A stretch of 64,000 nucleotides of DNA, from positions 1-64,000 of the forward strand of contig JAQTXD010000013.1 in NCBI GenBank assembly GCA_028688955.1, in the 5' to 3' direction. A program made the translations under genes and the position numbers. This DNA comes from Desulfuromonadaceae bacterium. Lineage in GTDB: Bacteria; Desulfobacterota; Desulfuromonadia; Geobacterales; Pseudopelobacteraceae. This document shows positions 36,371 to 47,951 of this stretch, piece by piece. Every line of letters starts with the position of its first letter. Within the stretch, counting starts at the first letter, position 1. A model generated the notes under the pieces. It worked only from the letters and a program-made list of their open reading frames with translations. It searched no databases and was not told the origin of the DNA.

Positions 36371-37734
36371 CCGGTTCCACCGGAGGCCGGATCATCGGCT
36401 CAACCGTTGGAAAGGTCACAGCAATATCAACCGACTCACGGAGCGTTGCCGTGGGGGAGCTTTTTGTTCCATTGCGAGGCGAACGCTTTGATGGGCATAC
36501 CTATATTCAGGACGTTGCTGATCGTGGAGTGCATGTAATCCTTGCCGAGGAGGTGTGGTTAAAGGGACATCCGCTCCCGGATGGCCTTACATGCATAGCT
36601 GTCAAAAACAGCCTGCGCGCTTTAGGTGACCTGGCGGCAGAATGGCGTCGCAGATTTGAAATTCCGCTGATTGCGGTAACCGGAAGCAACGGTAAAACAA
36701 CGGTGAAGGAAATGCTCGGTTCGATTCTCGAGTTGACCGGACCTGGCCTTAAAACAACCGGCAACCTCAACAACCTTATCGGCCTGCCCCGGATGCTGTT
36801 CCAACTGCGACCGGAACATCGCTGGGCTGTCCTAGAAATGGGTATGAGTGAACCGGGAGAAATAGATCGCCTGGCGACCATCGCCGCTCCACGAGTCGGG
36901 GTCGTCCTTAATGCACTCCCCGCTCACCTGCAGAGCATGGGAACAATTGAAGCCGTTGCCGCCGCAAAAGGTGAATTACTTCATCGCATCTCTGATGGCG
37001 GCCTGGCTGTAGTCAATGCTGATGACCCACGGGTCGCCTCACTTTCCCAAAACGCATCGGCCCGCCGCATCAGCTTCGGCATTGACCGGGGCGAAGTGCG
37101 CGCGAAGGAAATTGAACCGATGGGACTGAACGGGCAGCACTTCCTGCTTGTGACTCCCCACGGCGAGGCAACTGTTCACCTGAATGCCTGCGGTCGCCAC
37201 AATGTGTACAATGCCCTTGCAGCTACCGCGGCTCTTCTGGAAAAGGTCGACCTACCTACAATCGTTGCCGGGCTGGAAGCCTTTACACCCTACAAGGGGC
37301 GCTTCAAGCCGGAAGAATTCGGCGGCATTACCCTGATAGATGACAGCTACAATGCAAACCCCTCATCGACCAAAGCGGCATTGGAAACATTGGCCCAGAT
37401 AGCGCCTGTCGGACACCGCATCGCGGTATTGGGTGATATGCTGGAACTTGGCACGCACGAAGCGGAAGCTCATCTGGGAGTCGGCACCACAGCAGCACGC
37501 ACGGCAGACCGTCTCTACCTCATCGGCGAGCGCATGGTAAAGCACGCCGCGGAAGGCGCTCGTCAGGCGAACATGCCTGAGGATTCAGTTATTTGCTGTA
37601 CAAGCCATGGAGAGATTGCAGAACATCTGCACCATTCCATCGCACATGGAGATGTCATTCTCTTCAAGGGATCACGGGGAATGACCATGGAAAACGTGGC
37701 AGCTGAACTGAAGCAGCTGATTAAAGGGGAATAG
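36349..37734 (+). CDS. murF: UDP-MurNAc-pentapeptide synthetase MurF
   Basis: A 461-residue ligase adding D-Ala-D-Ala to the UDP-MurNAc-tripeptide. Evidence: the N-terminal STDSRSVAVGELFVPLRGERFDGH substrate-binding domain, ATP loop AVTGSNGKTTVKEML, TGNLNNLIGLP, LEMGMSEPGEIDRL and DDSYNANPSS. It begins inside the end of murE and is followed three bases later by mraY, so translation is tightly coupled. Confidence 0.95.
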   Translation: MFTVNEIAGSTGGRIIGSTVGKVTAISTDSRSVAVGELFVPLRGERFDGHTYIQDVADRGVHVILAEEVWLKGHPLPDGLTCIAVKNSLRALGDLAAEWRRRFEIPLIAVTGSNGKTTVKEMLGSILELTGPGLKTTGNLNNLIGLPRMLFQLRPEHRWAVLEMGMSEPGEIDRLATIAAPRVGVVLNALPAHLQSMGTIEAVAAAKGELLHRISDGGLAVVNADDPRVASLSQNASARRISFGIDRGEVRAKEIEPMGLNGQHFLLVTPHGEATVHLNACGRHNVYNALAATAALLEKVDLPTIVAGLEAFTPYKGRFKPEEFGGITLIDDSYNANPSSTKAALETLAQIAPVGHRIAVLGDMLELGTHEAEAHLGVGTTAARTADRLYLIGERMVKHAAEGARQANMPEDSVICCTSHGEIAEHLHHSIAHGDVILFKGSRGMTMENVAAELKQLIKGE

Positions 37735-37737
37735 CCC

Positions 37738-38814
37738 ATGCTCTATCACATATTTTATCCGCTCTCGACAAACGTCAAACTGTTTAATATATTTAAATAT
37801 CTAACTTTTCGTACAATTTACGCCATGATTACGGCGCTGGTTGTCTGCTTTATACTTGGACCATGGATCATCCGTAAACTGGAATCTCTGCAGGCACGCC
37901 AGGTCATCCGCACCGACGGACCTGAATCCCACCTGCAGAAGCAGGGCACCCCCACCATGGGGGGAGTGATCATTCTTGCCGCAATTGTGATTCCAACACT
38001 ACTCTGGGCCGATCTCACCAATCAGTATATCTGGATCACACTTTTTATTACCATTGGATACGGGCTCATCGGATTCGTTGACGACTACAAAAAGGTTGTC
38101 GAAAAAAACACCAAGGGGCTGTCCGCCCGTCAGAAGATGTTCTGGCAGGTGACATTGGCCGGATCGGTAGCCGTTTATCTCTTTTTGAAACCGGGATTCA
38201 GTGAGGAGCTTTTTTTCCCGTTGTTCAAGAACTTTCATCCCAACCTCTGGATCTGGTTCATCCCATTTACGACCCTGGTGATCGTCGGCGCCAGCAACGC
38301 TGTCAACCTGACTGACGGACTCGACGGACTTGCCATTGGGCCGGTGGCAATAAATGCCGCTACCTATATGCTATTTTCCTATATTGCCGGGCATGCAACC
38401 CTCTCTGCCTACCTGCAGATCCCCCGTGTGGTCGGTGCCGGCGAACTCGCAGTCCTGTGCGGCGCCATGGTTGGGGCCGGCCTCGGCTTCCTCTGGTACA
38501 ATTCATATCCGGCAGAGGTCTTTATGGGAGATGTCGGTTCACTGTCTCTGGGGGGGACGCTGGGAACTATCGCGGTGCTGACAAAGCAGGAAATCCTCCT
38601 GGTTATTGTGGGCGGTATTTTTGTCATCGAGGCACTTTCGGTTATCTTTCAGGTTGGTTCCTACAAATACCGGGGCAAACGAATCTTCCGCATGGCCCCG
38701 ATCCATCACCACTTTGAATTAAAGGGTGTGGCAGAGCCAAAGATCATCGTTCGCTTCTGGATCATCACAATCATTCTGGCACTTGTGGCCATCTCGACAT
38801 TGAAGATGAGATAG
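37738..38814 (+). CDS. mraY: Phospho-N-acetylmuramoyl-pentapeptide transferase MraY
   Basis: A 358-residue polytopic enzyme that makes lipid I from UDP-MurNAc-pentapeptide and undecaprenyl phosphate. Conserved loops: [21 protein letters not shown] (catalytic Asp pair), [28 protein letters not shown] and the cytoplasmic His motif [11 protein letters not shown]. About ten membrane segments. It directly follows murF. Confidence 0.97.
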   Translation: MLYHIFYPLSTNVKLFNIFKYLTFRTIYAMITALVVCFILGPWIIRKLESLQARQVIRTDGPESHLQKQGTPTMGGVIILAAIVIPTLLWADLTNQYIWITLFITIGYGLIGFVDDYKKVVEKNTKGLSARQKMFWQVTLAGSVAVYLFLKPGFSEELFFPLFKNFHPNLWIWFIPFTTLVIVGASNAVNLTDGLDGLAIGPVAINAATYMLFSYIAGHATLSAYLQIPRVVGAGELAVLCGAMVGAGLGFLWYNSYPAEVFMGDVGSLSLGGTLGTIAVLTKQEILLVIVGGIFVIEALSVIFQVGSYKYRGKRIFRMAPIHHHFELKGVAEPKIIVRFWIITIILALVAISTLKMR

Positions 38815-38822
38815 GGATTTTC

Positions 38823-40163
38823 ATGGAATACAAAAACAAAAAAGCCCTCATCGTCGGCCTTGCCAAAACCGGCGTGGCCAGTGCTCGTTTTATGGCTTCA
38901 AAAGGTGCCCGGGTAACGGTCACCGATATGCGGAGTAAATCTGCATTAGCCGACCAACTGGCGGAACTTGCCGGACTGGATATCGTTTATGAGCTGGAAC
39001 AGCACAACGAAACCACGTTCCGTGCCAGCGACCTGATCGTTGTTTCACCCGGCGTACCGATGGATCTGCCGCAACTGGTTGCAGCCCAGAGAACCGGGGC
39101 GGAGATTATCAGCGAGATAGAACTTGCGGCGCGATTCATCGATGCGCCACTGGCGGCAATCACCGGTACCAACGGCAAAACGACAACAACCACCATTCTC
39201 GGCACGATATTCAAGCACAACGGCTATCACACCTTTGTCGGCGGCAACATTGGTGACCCGCTGATTGGCGTGGCCGAGTCACGCCAGATATGGGATCAGG
39301 TGGTTGCCGAGATAAGCTCCTTCCAGCTGGAGTGGATAACCTCGTTCCGGCCGACGGTGGCAGCGTTATTGAACCTGAGTGAAGACCACCTTGATCGCTA
39401 CCCGGATTATCAGTCGTATATACATGCCAAACTGAGAATTTTTGAAAACCAGACCGAGGATGATTTTGCCGTCGTCAACCGGGATGATCCGTTGGTCTGG
39501 CAGCATGCTCAAAATCTTAAAGCATCGCTCTTCCCGTTCAGCCGTAAGATCGAACTTGAGGAAGGAATTTTCTGTACCGATGGCGTCATAGTCTACCGTC
39601 ACAATGGCCACGAGGAATGTTTTCCAACCGCCGCCATCCGCCTGCAGGGGGTGCACAACCTGGAAAACATCATGGCGGCAACCGCATGTGCCCTGCTGCT
39701 CGGGTGCCGTCCTGATGAAACCTTCGAGACCATCCTCTGTTTTGAGGCACTGCACCACCGTATGGAATTTGTACGCGAAGTGAACAACGTCAGATATTTT
39801 GAGGACAGTAAGGCAACTAATGTCGGGAGCGTTGAAAAAGCACTCGAAAGTTTTACAGACATAACGCTCATCGCCGGGGGAAAAGACAAGGGCGGTTCAT
39901 ACACCCCATTGGCTGCACTGATTCAGGAGCGCGTCCGCCATCTCATTCTTATTGGAGAAGCGGCAAAGCGGATGGCTGATGAATTGGGATCTTTGACCGA
40001 TACCCGGTGTGCGGCAACGCTGGAAGAGGCAGTGGAGTTGGCAGCGCAACTTACTGCAAGTGGTGGAACCGTCCTGATGTCACCTGCCTGTTCAAGCTTC
40101 GACATGTTCAAAGACTATGAAGAACGGGCCCAGCGCTTTATTGCGGCGGTAAAGGCACTGTAG
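38823..40163 (+). CDS. murD: UDP-MurNAc-L-alanine:D-glutamate ligase MurD
   Basis: 446 residues adding D-glutamate to UDP-MurNAc-L-Ala. Evidence: the N-terminal Rossmann loop [25 protein letters not shown] loop [59 protein letters not shown], and [17 protein letters not shown] with GGKDKG. All catalytic regions are intact. It lies eight bases after mraY and is followed by ftsW with a one-base gap. Confidence 0.96.
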   Translation: MEYKNKKALIVGLAKTGVASARFMASKGARVTVTDMRSKSALADQLAELAGLDIVYELEQHNETTFRASDLIVVSPGVPMDLPQLVAAQRTGAEIISEIELAARFIDAPLAAITGTNGKTTTTTILGTIFKHNGYHTFVGGNIGDPLIGVAESRQIWDQVVAEISSFQLEWITSFRPTVAALLNLSEDHLDRYPDYQSYIHAKLRIFENQTEDDFAVVNRDDPLVWQHAQNLKASLFPFSRKIELEEGIFCTDGVIVYRHNGHEECFPTAAIRLQGVHNLENIMAATACALLLGCRPDETFETILCFEALHHRMEFVREVNNVRYFEDSKATNVGSVEKALESFTDITLIAGGKDKGGSYTPLAALIQERVRHLILIGEAAKRMADELGSLTDTRCAATLEEAVELAAQLTASGGTVLMSPACSSFDMFKDYEERAQRFIAAVKAL

Positions 40164-40164
40164 C

Positions 40165-41292
40165 ATGCTTAAAAAACTGGAAGAATATGATCTGGTGATC
40201 ATGCTGATGGCCATTGCCCTGACCTGTTTCGGGGTTGTCATGGTCTATTCCGCCTCTTCCGTTATGGCTGCCAAACGTTTTCACGACGGCTTCTTTTTCC
40301 TTAAACGTCAGGGGATTTTTGCGCTCCTCGGATTTGCGATCATGCTCGGGACGATGAGAGTAAACTACCAGTTCTGGCGTAAACTTGCCGCGCCGATACT
40401 GCTCGGATGCATCGTACTGCTTGTATTGGTACTGATCCCCGGCATCGGCGGCAGTGCCGGCGGAGCGTCTCGCTGGATACGTTTTCCCGGATTCAACCTT
40501 CAGCCGTCAGAAGTTGCAAAAATAGCCCTGATCATGTACATGGCCTATTCACTTGACAGAAAACAGGATAAGATAAAGCAACTCGGTCCAGGATTCGTGT
40601 CGTATATGCTGATTCTGGTCGTGATGCTTGGCCTCCTGCTCAAACAGCCGGATATGGGGTCGGCCCTCACACTTGCTGCAGTTGCGGTCATCATGCTCTT
40701 TGCAGCCGGGACGCGGTTAGTCTACATTATTTCAATAGCTCTGATGGCACTGCCATTCATCTATTTTCTGGTCATGAATGTTGCGTATCGCAAAAGGCGA
40801 ATCCTTGCATTTCTCGACCCATGGCAGGATCCGCAGAACAGCGGCTTTCAGATTATCCAATCATGGCTTGCGCTCGGGACCGGGGGACTCTTCGGCCAGG
40901 GGCTGGGCGAAGGCAAGCAGAAACTCTTTTATTTACCGGAGGCGCATACCGACTTTATACTTGCGGTTGTCGGTGAGGAACTCGGATTTTTGGGCGTCAT
41001 TGTCATCGTCGGCATGTTTTTTCTCCTGGTTCAACGAGCGATGCGTATCGCAGTGGCCGCTCCAGACACGTTTGGCCGCTTCCTTGCTCTGGGAATAGCA
41101 GTGTTATTTGGCATAGAGGCGACTGTAAATATGGGTGTTGTTACCGGGATTCTCCCGACCAAAGGACTCGCGCTCCCTTTTATCAGTTACGGCGGCAGTT
41201 CTCTTCTCATCAGTCTGTTTGCCGTTGGCATATTGTTAAACATATCATCCGGGTTGAAGATTTCATCCATCAGCCTCAAGGAAGAAAAATGA
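40165..41292 (+). CDS. ftsW: Septal peptidoglycan glycosyltransferase FtsW
   Basis: A 375-residue SEDS-family polymerase with about ten membrane segments. Motifs: VMVYSASS in TM1-2, the GGASRWI and LQPSEVAKIALIMYMA region with the catalytic-loop residues, QPDMGSALTL, GLGEGKQKLFYLPEAHTDFILAVVGEELG, and LPTKGLALPFISYGGSSLL at the C-terminus. It pairs with FtsI. The stop overlaps the murG start (ATGA). Confidence 0.95.
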   Translation: MLKKLEEYDLVIMLMAIALTCFGVVMVYSASSVMAAKRFHDGFFFLKRQGIFALLGFAIMLGTMRVNYQFWRKLAAPILLGCIVLLVLVLIPGIGGSAGGASRWIRFPGFNLQPSEVAKIALIMYMAYSLDRKQDKIKQLGPGFVSYMLILVVMLGLLLKQPDMGSALTLAAVAVIMLFAAGTRLVYIISIALMALPFIYFLVMNVAYRKRRILAFLDPWQDPQNSGFQIIQSWLALGTGGLFGQGLGEGKQKLFYLPEAHTDFILAVVGEELGFLGVIVIVGMFFLLVQRAMRIAVAAPDTFGRFLALGIAVLFGIEATVNMGVVTGILPTKGLALPFISYGGSSLLISLFAVGILLNISSGLKISSISLKEEK

Positions 41293-42386
41293 AATTGATC
41301 ATTGCCGGTGGCGGCACCGGTGGACATCTCTTCCCTGGCATTGCCGTTGCCGAAGAGTTTCTGTCACGCGACCCGGCTAATGAAGTGCTGTTTGTCGGCA
41401 CCGAACGAGGCATTGAAGCAAGTGCTGTTCCTGCAGCGGGCCATAGACTGGAGCTGATTTCGGCAGCCGGAATACGGGGCAAGGGATCGCTGTCGCAACT
41501 CAAAGGGGCGACCATGATGGTGTATGGTTACGCCCAATCGAGAAAGATACTGAAAAGTTTTCGACCGGATATCGTCCTGGGCGTGGGTGGCTATGCGTCG
41601 CTACCGATGGTTCTCGCTGCGCGCGGCATGGCTATCCCGCGATTTGTCCACGAACAAAACGCTATACCCGGCTTGACGAATCGTCTTCTGGCCAGGTTTG
41701 CCAACAAGGTATTCGTAACACTGGAAGAATCAGCACGATATTTTCCTGCCGTAAAAACTCAGTTGACCGGCAATCCGCTACGGCGTCAGATTCTGGATGT
41801 GGTCAAAGCTATCTCGCTGTCGCATCCCCCGGTGGGTGCTCGTTCTGACAACAGTTTCCGACTGTTCGTCTTCGGTGGCAGTCAGGGCGCCCATGCCATC
41901 AACACTGCAGTGATTCAGGCCCTTCCGCTATTACAGAGCAGTCGCTGCAACGTATCCTTTACACATCAGACCGGGGAGAAGGATTATGCTGAGGTGAGCG
42001 AGGCATACCGTCAGGCAGGTGTCGAGGCACGAGTTTCAGCATTTATCAGCGACATGGCGTCGGAATACGCCGCCGCAGATCTGATTATCTGTAGAGCCGG
42101 CGCCACAACGATCGCCGAAATAACCGCCTGTGGTAAAGCCTGCCTGTTTATCCCCTTTCCCTATGCAGTGGATGATCACCAGCGGCGCAACGCCGAGGCA
42201 CTGCTGAAGAAAGATGCCTGTTTCATGATGCTTGAACAGGAACTGAGCGGTACATCACTGGCAGAGTCCATTATCACGCTGGCTAATGATCCCGACCTTG
42301 TACAGCGTACCGGTGAAGCGGCCTTAAGTCTGGCGCGACTGGATCCTGCCAAAATTATTGTTGACGAGATGCTAAAACCTTACTGA
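41289..42386 (+). CDS. murG: UDP-GlcNAc:lipid I GlcNAc transferase MurG
   Basis: A 365-residue GT-B glycosyltransferase that makes lipid II. Glycine-rich loops [17 protein letters not shown] near the N-terminus and [14 protein letters not shown] in the middle, [29 protein letters not shown], and the UDP-GlcNAc site [25 protein letters not shown]. Complete. Confidence 0.96.
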   Translation: MKLIIAGGGTGGHLFPGIAVAEEFLSRDPANEVLFVGTERGIEASAVPAAGHRLELISAAGIRGKGSLSQLKGATMMVYGYAQSRKILKSFRPDIVLGVGGYASLPMVLAARGMAIPRFVHEQNAIPGLTNRLLARFANKVFVTLEESARYFPAVKTQLTGNPLRRQILDVVKAISLSHPPVGARSDNSFRLFVFGGSQGAHAINTAVIQALPLLQSSRCNVSFTHQTGEKDYAEVSEAYRQAGVEARVSAFISDMASEYAAADLIICRAGATTIAEITACGKACLFIPFPYAVDDHQRRNAEALLKKDACFMMLEQELSGTSLAESIITLANDPDLVQRTGEAALSLARLDPAKIIVDEMLKPY

Positions 42387-42399
42387 TAAGAGGGTGACC

Positions 42400-43785
42400 A
42401 TGTACGGGAAAATTGATAAAATTCATTTCGTCGGCATTGGTGGTATCGGCATGAGCGGAATTGCAGAAGTCCTCCTCAATCTGGGGTACAAGGTTTCTGG
42501 GTCTGACCTGCGCGGTTCCGACATAACTGAGCGTCTTGCCGGCCTCGGGGCGGAAATCGGCATCGGCCATACATCGGAGAACCTCAGAAATGTTGATGTC
42601 GTGGTTATTTCTTCTGCCGTTCATGACGACAATCCGGAAGTGGTCGAGGCAAAAAAGCTCCATGTGCCGGTCATCCCGAGAGCGGAGATGCTGGCCGAAC
42701 TGATGCGCATGAAATACGGCATTGCCATCGCCGGTACTCACGGGAAAACAACGACAACATCCATGGGTGCTGCTATTCTCGGCCATGCCGGTATTGACCC
42801 GACGGTCGTCATCGGCGGGAAACTCAATGCAATTGGTACCAACGCCCAGATCGGCCAGGGAAAGTTTCTGCTTGCAGAAGCAGATGAGTCTGATGGTTCC
42901 TTCCTGCTTCTTTCTCCAACAATCGCGGTTGTGACGAATATCGATGCCGATCATCTCGATCATTATTCCGGCATTGAGGAAATTAAAGATACGTTTGTTG
43001 AATTCATCAACAAGGTGCCTTTTTACGGGCTCGCAGTCCTCTGCCTCGATGACAAGAACATTCGAGAAATTCTGCCTCGTGTTAAAAAGCGCTACATGAC
43101 CTATGGCCACTCGGCACAGGCCGATATTCGGGCGACCCATATCAAACATGACGGTTTTCAGACATCTTTTGTCGCCCACTTTAAAGGATATCGACTGGGT
43201 GAAATTACCTTTCCAATGCCGGGGGCACATAATGTTCTCAATGCGATGGCGTGTATTGCCGTAGCCCTTGAACTTGATGTGCCATTTAGTAACATTCAGG
43301 AGGGCTTTGCATCATTTAGCGGCGTCGGGCGGAGATTCACGGTCAAGGGTGAACCGGGTGGGATTATGGTCGTTGACGACTATGGCCATCATCCGGCCGA
43401 AATCAAGGCGACACTGTCTGCTGCGCGACTGGGATGGCCGGAGCGCCGGATAATTGCTGTTTTCCAGCCGCATCGGTACTCCCGTACCCATGAGCTGTTC
43501 AACGAATTCGTGACCGCCTTTTACGATGCGGATACCCTGATTTTGACCGACGTGTACGCGGCCGGGGAAAAACCGATTGAAGGAGCGTCAGCGGAACGAC
43601 TTGCCGCAGAAATCCTTCGCCACGGGCAGAAAGATGTAACGTGGATCGGCAATCGCGACCTGATTCCGGAGCATCTTGCCGGAATTGTCCGCGAAGGTGA
43701 CATCGTTATTACTCTCGGAGCTGGAAATATCTGGCAACAGGGGGAAGTACTGGTTCGCCTTCTGGGTGAAAAATCAGTTGAGTAG
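42400..43785 (+). CDS. murC: UDP-MurNAc:L-alanine ligase MurC
   Basis: A 461-residue ligase adding the first stem residue. N-terminal [18 protein letters not shown]-loop [49 protein letters not shown] and FQPHRYSRT. The ATG at 42400 is preceded by AGAGG six bases upstream. A GTG two codons earlier is inside that site. It is followed by murB, whose start lies at the murC stop. Confidence 0.96.
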   Translation: MYGKIDKIHFVGIGGIGMSGIAEVLLNLGYKVSGSDLRGSDITERLAGLGAEIGIGHTSENLRNVDVVVISSAVHDDNPEVVEAKKLHVPVIPRAEMLAELMRMKYGIAIAGTHGKTTTTSMGAAILGHAGIDPTVVIGGKLNAIGTNAQIGQGKFLLAEADESDGSFLLLSPTIAVVTNIDADHLDHYSGIEEIKDTFVEFINKVPFYGLAVLCLDDKNIREILPRVKKRYMTYGHSAQADIRATHIKHDGFQTSFVAHFKGYRLGEITFPMPGAHNVLNAMACIAVALELDVPFSNIQEGFASFSGVGRRFTVKGEPGGIMVVDDYGHHPAEIKATLSAARLGWPERRIIAVFQPHRYSRTHELFNEFVTAFYDADTLILTDVYAAGEKPIEGASAERLAAEILRHGQKDVTWIGNRDLIPEHLAGIVREGDIVITLGAGNIWQQGEVLVRLLGEKSVE

Positions 43786-44662
43786 CGATTTACACATACG
43801 GGGCCGCATCCTGTCTGACGAACCGATGTACCTCCACACGTCACTCAAAACCGGCGGCCCTGCAGATCTGTATGCCATCCCTGAAGACGCGGAGGATCTG
43901 CTGTACCTGCTGAAAGAACTGGGTGAGCGGGGCATACCGTGGCTTACAATCGGCAGGGGGTACAACCTGTTGGTGCGAGACAAGGGAATTCGCGGAGCGG
44001 TTGTCTCTCTTGAGCGGTTCAACAGTATTTCCGCTATCAGTGGATCGCTGATCAAAGCGGAGGCCGGAGTCGAGAATCTTTCAGTCGTCCGTTTTGCCCA
44101 GAAATATGGTCTCGGAGGCATCGGGTTTATTTCCGGCATACCGGGAACGATCGGCGGTGCGATAAAGATGAATGCCGGGGCGTATGGAGAGGGAATTCTG
44201 GAGCGGACCGACCATCTCACGCTTCTCCGCTCCGGAAACATTTCAGACTTCCGCATGGATGAGCTTGACTATGGATATCGACACCTGAGGCTGGAAGACG
44301 GAGATATTGTTCTTTCAGCGACCTTCCGTCTGAACGAGCGGGACGCGAGCCTTACAGAGGAAGAGATACGCAAAGACCTTGAGTTGCGGCGATTGAAACA
44401 TAATGTTGGCTTCCCAAGCGCAGGATCGTTCTTTAAGAACCCGGCCGGCTGTGCTGCGTGGAGATTAATTGATGCTGCCGGAATGCGCGGTGCCCGGATA
44501 GGTGGCGCCCAGGTTTCAGAAGTACACAGCAATTTCCTGGTAAATACGGGTAGTGCGACAACAGATGATTTTCTGGCACTGTCTACTAAAGTAATTAACG
44601 CGGTTTTATCAACATCCGGCGTGACACTTGAGGAAGAAGTGCGTATAGTGGGTGAAATTTAA
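43778..44662 (+). CDS. murB: UDP-N-acetylenolpyruvoylglucosamine reductase MurB
   Basis: A 294-residue FAD enzyme reducing UDP-GlcNAc-enolpyruvate to UDP-MurNAc. Evidence: [76 protein letters not shown] with the catalytic Ser and [15 protein letters not shown]. The start is uncertain. TTG at 43778, which overlaps the murC end and has GGTGA upstream, gives normal family length. GTG at 43766 would add four residues. The frame is open further upstream inside murC, but that region is not MurB-like. Confidence 0.93.
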   Translation: MSSDLHIRGRILSDEPMYLHTSLKTGGPADLYAIPEDAEDLLYLLKELGERGIPWLTIGRGYNLLVRDKGIRGAVVSLERFNSISAISGSLIKAEAGVENLSVVRFAQKYGLGGIGFISGIPGTIGGAIKMNAGAYGEGILERTDHLTLLRSGNISDFRMDELDYGYRHLRLEDGDIVLSATFRLNERDASLTEEEIRKDLELRRLKHNVGFPSAGSFFKNPAGCAAWRLIDAAGMRGARIGGAQVSEVHSNFLVNTGSATTDDFLALSTKVINAVLSTSGVTLEEEVRIVGEI

Positions 44663-44701
44663 CATCTTTTAGTATTAAGATTTATTTCAAGGGTTCTCAG
44701 C

Positions 44702-45625
44702 ATGATGAAATCGAAAAAAATCGGCGTACTTTACGGCGGACTGTCGGCTGAGCGTGAAGTTTCGCTTAAAAGTGGCACTGCCGTTCATCAGGCACTGATT
44801 GCAGAGGGATACAACGCGGTACCGATCGACGTCGGGCGCGACCTTGCTGAAGTACTGAAACGTGAACGCATAGATGCGGCCTTTATAGCCCTTCATGGGC
44901 GCTACGGCGAAGACGGCTGCGTGCAGGGGCTGCTGGAACTGCTGCAGATCCCCTACACCGGATCCGGCGTACTGGCCAGCTCCCTGGCGATGCACAAACT
45001 TTTCAGTAAACAGACGTTTGCCGCCAGTGGCATCCTGACGGCACCCTTCCGATGTTACAGAAGGGACGAAACCGTTGCATGTGCCGAACTGCCTTTCGGT
45101 TTACCAGTTGTCATCAAGCCGGTACAGGAGGGATCCTCTGTCGGCATTTCCATCGTCAAAGACGAGAGTCAGCTGAAGGATGCCCTGGAACTGGCATTCC
45201 GCTACGACGATGAAATTCTGGTGGAACAATATATCAAGGGGCAGGAAGTTCAGGTCGGTATTCTGAATGATACACCTATCGGAGCAATTGAGATTATTCC
45301 GAAAAATGAGTTCTACGACTTTGAAGCCAAATATACAGACGGCATGGCGGAACATGTATTCCCGGCACGCCTTGGCCCGGCGCTTTACGAAAAGGCACTG
45401 CATGTCGGCCTGGCCGCCCATAGATCATTGGGATGCAAAGGATACAGCCGTGTGGATCTGCTGGTAACGCAGACAGGTGACTGTTTCGTACTGGAAGTAA
45501 ACACCCTTCCGGGGATGACAGCACTCTCCCTCTTCCCTGAAATAGCAGCAAAAGGCGCGGGGCTGTCATTTGGTGCGCTTGTTTCACGTATTATCGATAC
45601 ATCTGCGTGTTCTACAAAAGGTTGA
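44702..45625 (+). CDS. ddl: D-alanine--D-alanine ligase
   Basis: A 307-residue ATP-grasp ligase supplying D-Ala-D-Ala for MurF. Evidence: [77 protein letters not shown], and [17 protein letters not shown] with metal-binding residues. Short DdlB form as usual in dcw clusters. An ATGATG pair gives two possible starts. Confidence 0.95.
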   Translation: MMKSKKIGVLYGGLSAEREVSLKSGTAVHQALIAEGYNAVPIDVGRDLAEVLKRERIDAAFIALHGRYGEDGCVQGLLELLQIPYTGSGVLASSLAMHKLFSKQTFAASGILTAPFRCYRRDETVACAELPFGLPVVIKPVQEGSSVGISIVKDESQLKDALELAFRYDDEILVEQYIKGQEVQVGILNDTPIGAIEIIPKNEFYDFEAKYTDGMAEHVFPARLGPALYEKALHVGLAAHRSLGCKGYSRVDLLVTQTGDCFVLEVNTLPGMTALSLFPEIAAKGAGLSFGALVSRIIDTSACSTKG

Positions 45626-45632
45626 ATGACTG

Positions 45633-46457
45633 GTGAAAGATTTCGCGAACTCATCATACCAGCGCAGGAAAGTGGCGCCCAATAAAATAAAGGTCACGCG
45701 CACGCCAGTTGACTTCAAAAAATATCTTCTGCCGCTGAAATTTGCAGTAACCACACTGATTGCACTTACACTGGCAAGCAGCATACTGTACGGCTGTTAT
45801 CGCGCGATTACAAAGATTACACTGTTTTCTCTCAAGTCGATTGAGGTCTCGACAGCCAAGCACCTGACGCGGGAAGAAATACTTGGCCTGACCGGCATAG
45901 AAAAAGGAAAAGCATTACTCCATATGGACCTGAAGCGCATGGGAGAGCAGCTTCTTCAAAACCCCTGGGTAGAAACAGTGCGCATTAATCGCTACTTCCC
46001 GGATACGGTTTCGATCGTGATCACCGAACGCGAACCGGTTGCAATCGTCAACATGGGGTTCATTTACTACCTTGATAAGAAGGGGAAAGTTTTTAAAGTT
46101 CTCAATCAGGGAGACAAACTTGACTATCCTGTAGTAACCGGTTTCACCGAGGAAGAACTTGGTAGCGACCCGAAAGGGACCAGAGAAGCCCTGGAGAGCA
46201 CCTGCACTCTTCTGGATATATTGCGAAGCAAGGGGGCGTTTATCCTTGCAGACGTTTCGGAGATTCATTACGATAAAGGTTTCGGCTTTACCCTCTTCAC
46301 CGCGTCCGGCGCGCTTCCGGTCAAAGTCGGGTCAGATGATTTTGCCGCCAAAGTTGAACGCTTTGCCAAAATCTACAAGGACTTAATGGTACAGATGCCA
46401 TCAATTCGCTATATTGACCTCGATTATAGCGACAAAATAATCGTCAAAAAAAGTTAG
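45633..46457 (+). CDS. ftsQ: Cell division protein FtsQ
   Basis: A 274-residue bitopic protein. A basic cytoplasmic N-terminus precedes one membrane segment at about 35-57 (FAVTTLIALTLASSILYGCY). A POTRA domain follows (FSLKSIEVSTAKHLTREEIL...GIEKGKALLHMD), then the FtsQ beta domain with NPWVETVRINRYFPDTVSIVI. FtsQ scaffolds FtsB and FtsL at the septum. It starts at GTG with a distant AAGG, so a slightly different start cannot be excluded. It precedes ftsA. Confidence 0.92.
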   Translation: MKDFANSSYQRRKVAPNKIKVTRTPVDFKKYLLPLKFAVTTLIALTLASSILYGCYRAITKITLFSLKSIEVSTAKHLTREEILGLTGIEKGKALLHMDLKRMGEQLLQNPWVETVRINRYFPDTVSIVITEREPVAIVNMGFIYYLDKKGKVFKVLNQGDKLDYPVVTGFTEEELGSDPKGTREALESTCTLLDILRSKGAFILADVSEIHYDKGFGFTLFTASGALPVKVGSDDFAAKVERFAKIYKDLMVQMPSIRYIDLDYSDKIIVKKS

Positions 46458-46497
46458 TTATCACGTTTATATTTTAAGTGCAGCAAGGAGGAGTGGT

Positions 46498-47736
46498 ATG
46501 TCAGCATCAAAACGGGATAGTCTGATAGTCGGTCTCGACATCGGTACAACCAAAATTTGCGCCATTGTCGGCAATGTAACGGATGAAGGTATCGATATCG
46601 TCGGCATTGGGACAAGCCCTTCCAGCGGACTGCGTAAAGGTGTTGTCATCAACATCGAAAGCACCGTTGGCGCAATCCGCAAGGCGATCGAGGAAGCGGA
46701 ATTGATGGCAGGTTGCGAGATAAAGTCCGTATACGCCGGTATCGCCGGCGGACATATCAAAGGACTGAATTCCAACGGTGTCATTGCCATCAAGAATCGC
46801 GAAGTTTCGCAGGAAGATGTGCGCAGGGTAATTGATGCCGCCAAAGCGATCAATATCCCGATGGACCGGGAAGTGCTGCATATCCTGCCGCAGGAATTTA
46901 TCATTGACGAGCAGGATGGCATCCGTGAGCCACTCGGAATGAGTGGAGTCAGGCTGGAAGCCAAAGTGCATATCGTAACCGGAGCGGTAACCAGCGCACA
47001 GAATATCGTAAAATCCTGCAACCGGGCTGGACTGGATGTGGCTGATATCGTTCTTGAACAACTTGCATCATCGCATGCAGTTCTTTCTGAAGATGAAAAA
47101 GAGCTTGGCGTCTGCATGGTTGATATCGGTGGCGGAACGACCGATATCGCCATCTTTGCCGAGGGGGCAATAAAATACACTTCCGTAATCTCTCTCGGGG
47201 GTAATCAGCTCACGAATGATATTGCTGTCGGACTGCGCACTCCATTCGCCGAAGCGGAAAAAATAAAGCAGAAATATGGCTGCTGCATGTCTTCGCTGGT
47301 TGGTAAAGAGGATAAAATCGAGGTTCCTAGTGTCGGTGGGCGCAAACCGCGTGAACTTTCTCGCAATGTACTCTGTGAGATTCTGGGACCTCGAATGGAG
47401 GAAATCTTTTCACTGGTCAACAGAGAGATCATTAAATCCGGATTGGAAGATTCAATAGCGTCAGGAGTCGTCATCACTGGTGGTTCCAGCATCCTGGAGG
47501 GCATACCGGAACTGGCGGAACAAATGTTCAATCTTCCGGTTCGGCGAGGTCTGCCGCAAAAAATTGGCGGGCTGATCGATGTTGTCAAATCACCGGTATA
47601 TGCAACGGGAGTTGGTCTCGTCATTTATGGAAGCCGAAATTCAACGGCGCGGGAATTTCCAGCCGGGAAACCTGAAACAAACCTGTTCGGCTCTGTTTTC
47701 GGACGTATGAAGGGGTGGTTCCGCGAGTTTTTCTAA
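46498..47736 (+). CDS. ftsA: Cell division protein FtsA
   Basis: A 412-residue actin-fold ATPase that tethers FtsZ to the membrane. Phosphate-1 motif VGLDIGTTKICAIVG, 1C domain (IAGGHIKGLNSNGV), phosphate-2 MVDIGGGTTDIAIF, adenosine motif VVITGGSSILEGIPELAE, and a C-terminal amphipathic helix (FGRMKGWFREFF) for membrane binding. AAGGAGGAG precedes the ATG. A terminator follows, separating it from ftsZ. Confidence 0.96.
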   Translation: MSASKRDSLIVGLDIGTTKICAIVGNVTDEGIDIVGIGTSPSSGLRKGVVINIESTVGAIRKAIEEAELMAGCEIKSVYAGIAGGHIKGLNSNGVIAIKNREVSQEDVRRVIDAAKAINIPMDREVLHILPQEFIIDEQDGIREPLGMSGVRLEAKVHIVTGAVTSAQNIVKSCNRAGLDVADIVLEQLASSHAVLSEDEKELGVCMVDIGGGTTDIAIFAEGAIKYTSVISLGGNQLTNDIAVGLRTPFAEAEKIKQKYGCCMSSLVGKEDKIEVPSVGGRKPRELSRNVLCEILGPRMEEIFSLVNREIIKSGLEDSIASGVVITGGSSILEGIPELAEQMFNLPVRRGLPQKIGGLIDVVKSPVYATGVGLVIYGSRNSTAREFPAGKPETNLFGSVFGRMKGWFREFF

Positions 47737-47764
47737 TAGATATCCGTTGCATAGAATCAATATC

Positions 47765-47803
47765 AGGCCGTTCACTTCCATAAGGTAAACGGCCTCTTTT
47801 TTT
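47765..47803 (+). terminator. Rho-independent terminator between ftsA and ftsZ
   Basis: GGCCGTT (47766-47772) pairs with AACGGCC (47788-47794), followed by TC and a run of T. A GTAA/TTCAC extension adds partial pairing in the loop. It lies 29 bases after ftsA and implies that ftsZ needs its own promoter in the 180 bases that follow. Confidence 0.85.
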
Positions 47804-47921
47804 ATTGTCCCGTGCGAGTTTCGATCTGAGTCTCAGCGGCAATCATCCTAACAGTCTGATTTATAAAGACACGTTTTTATCTCAAAAAATATTATATTTT
47901 TTCCTTTGATTCTTCGTCTAT

Positions 47922-47951
47922 TTGAGGTTACATTTCTCCAAATAATAACAT
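47922..47951 (+). promoter_or_regulatory. Possible ftsZ promoter
   Basis: TTGAGG (47922-47927), an 18-base spacer and TAACAT (47946-47951) in an AT-rich stretch. It is the best match by eye between the ftsA terminator and ftsZ, but only moderately close to consensus. Confidence 0.3.

Noticed and set aside
42355-43230. Minus-strand open frame of 291 codons opposite murC
   Set aside because: Shadow of murC; no motifs.
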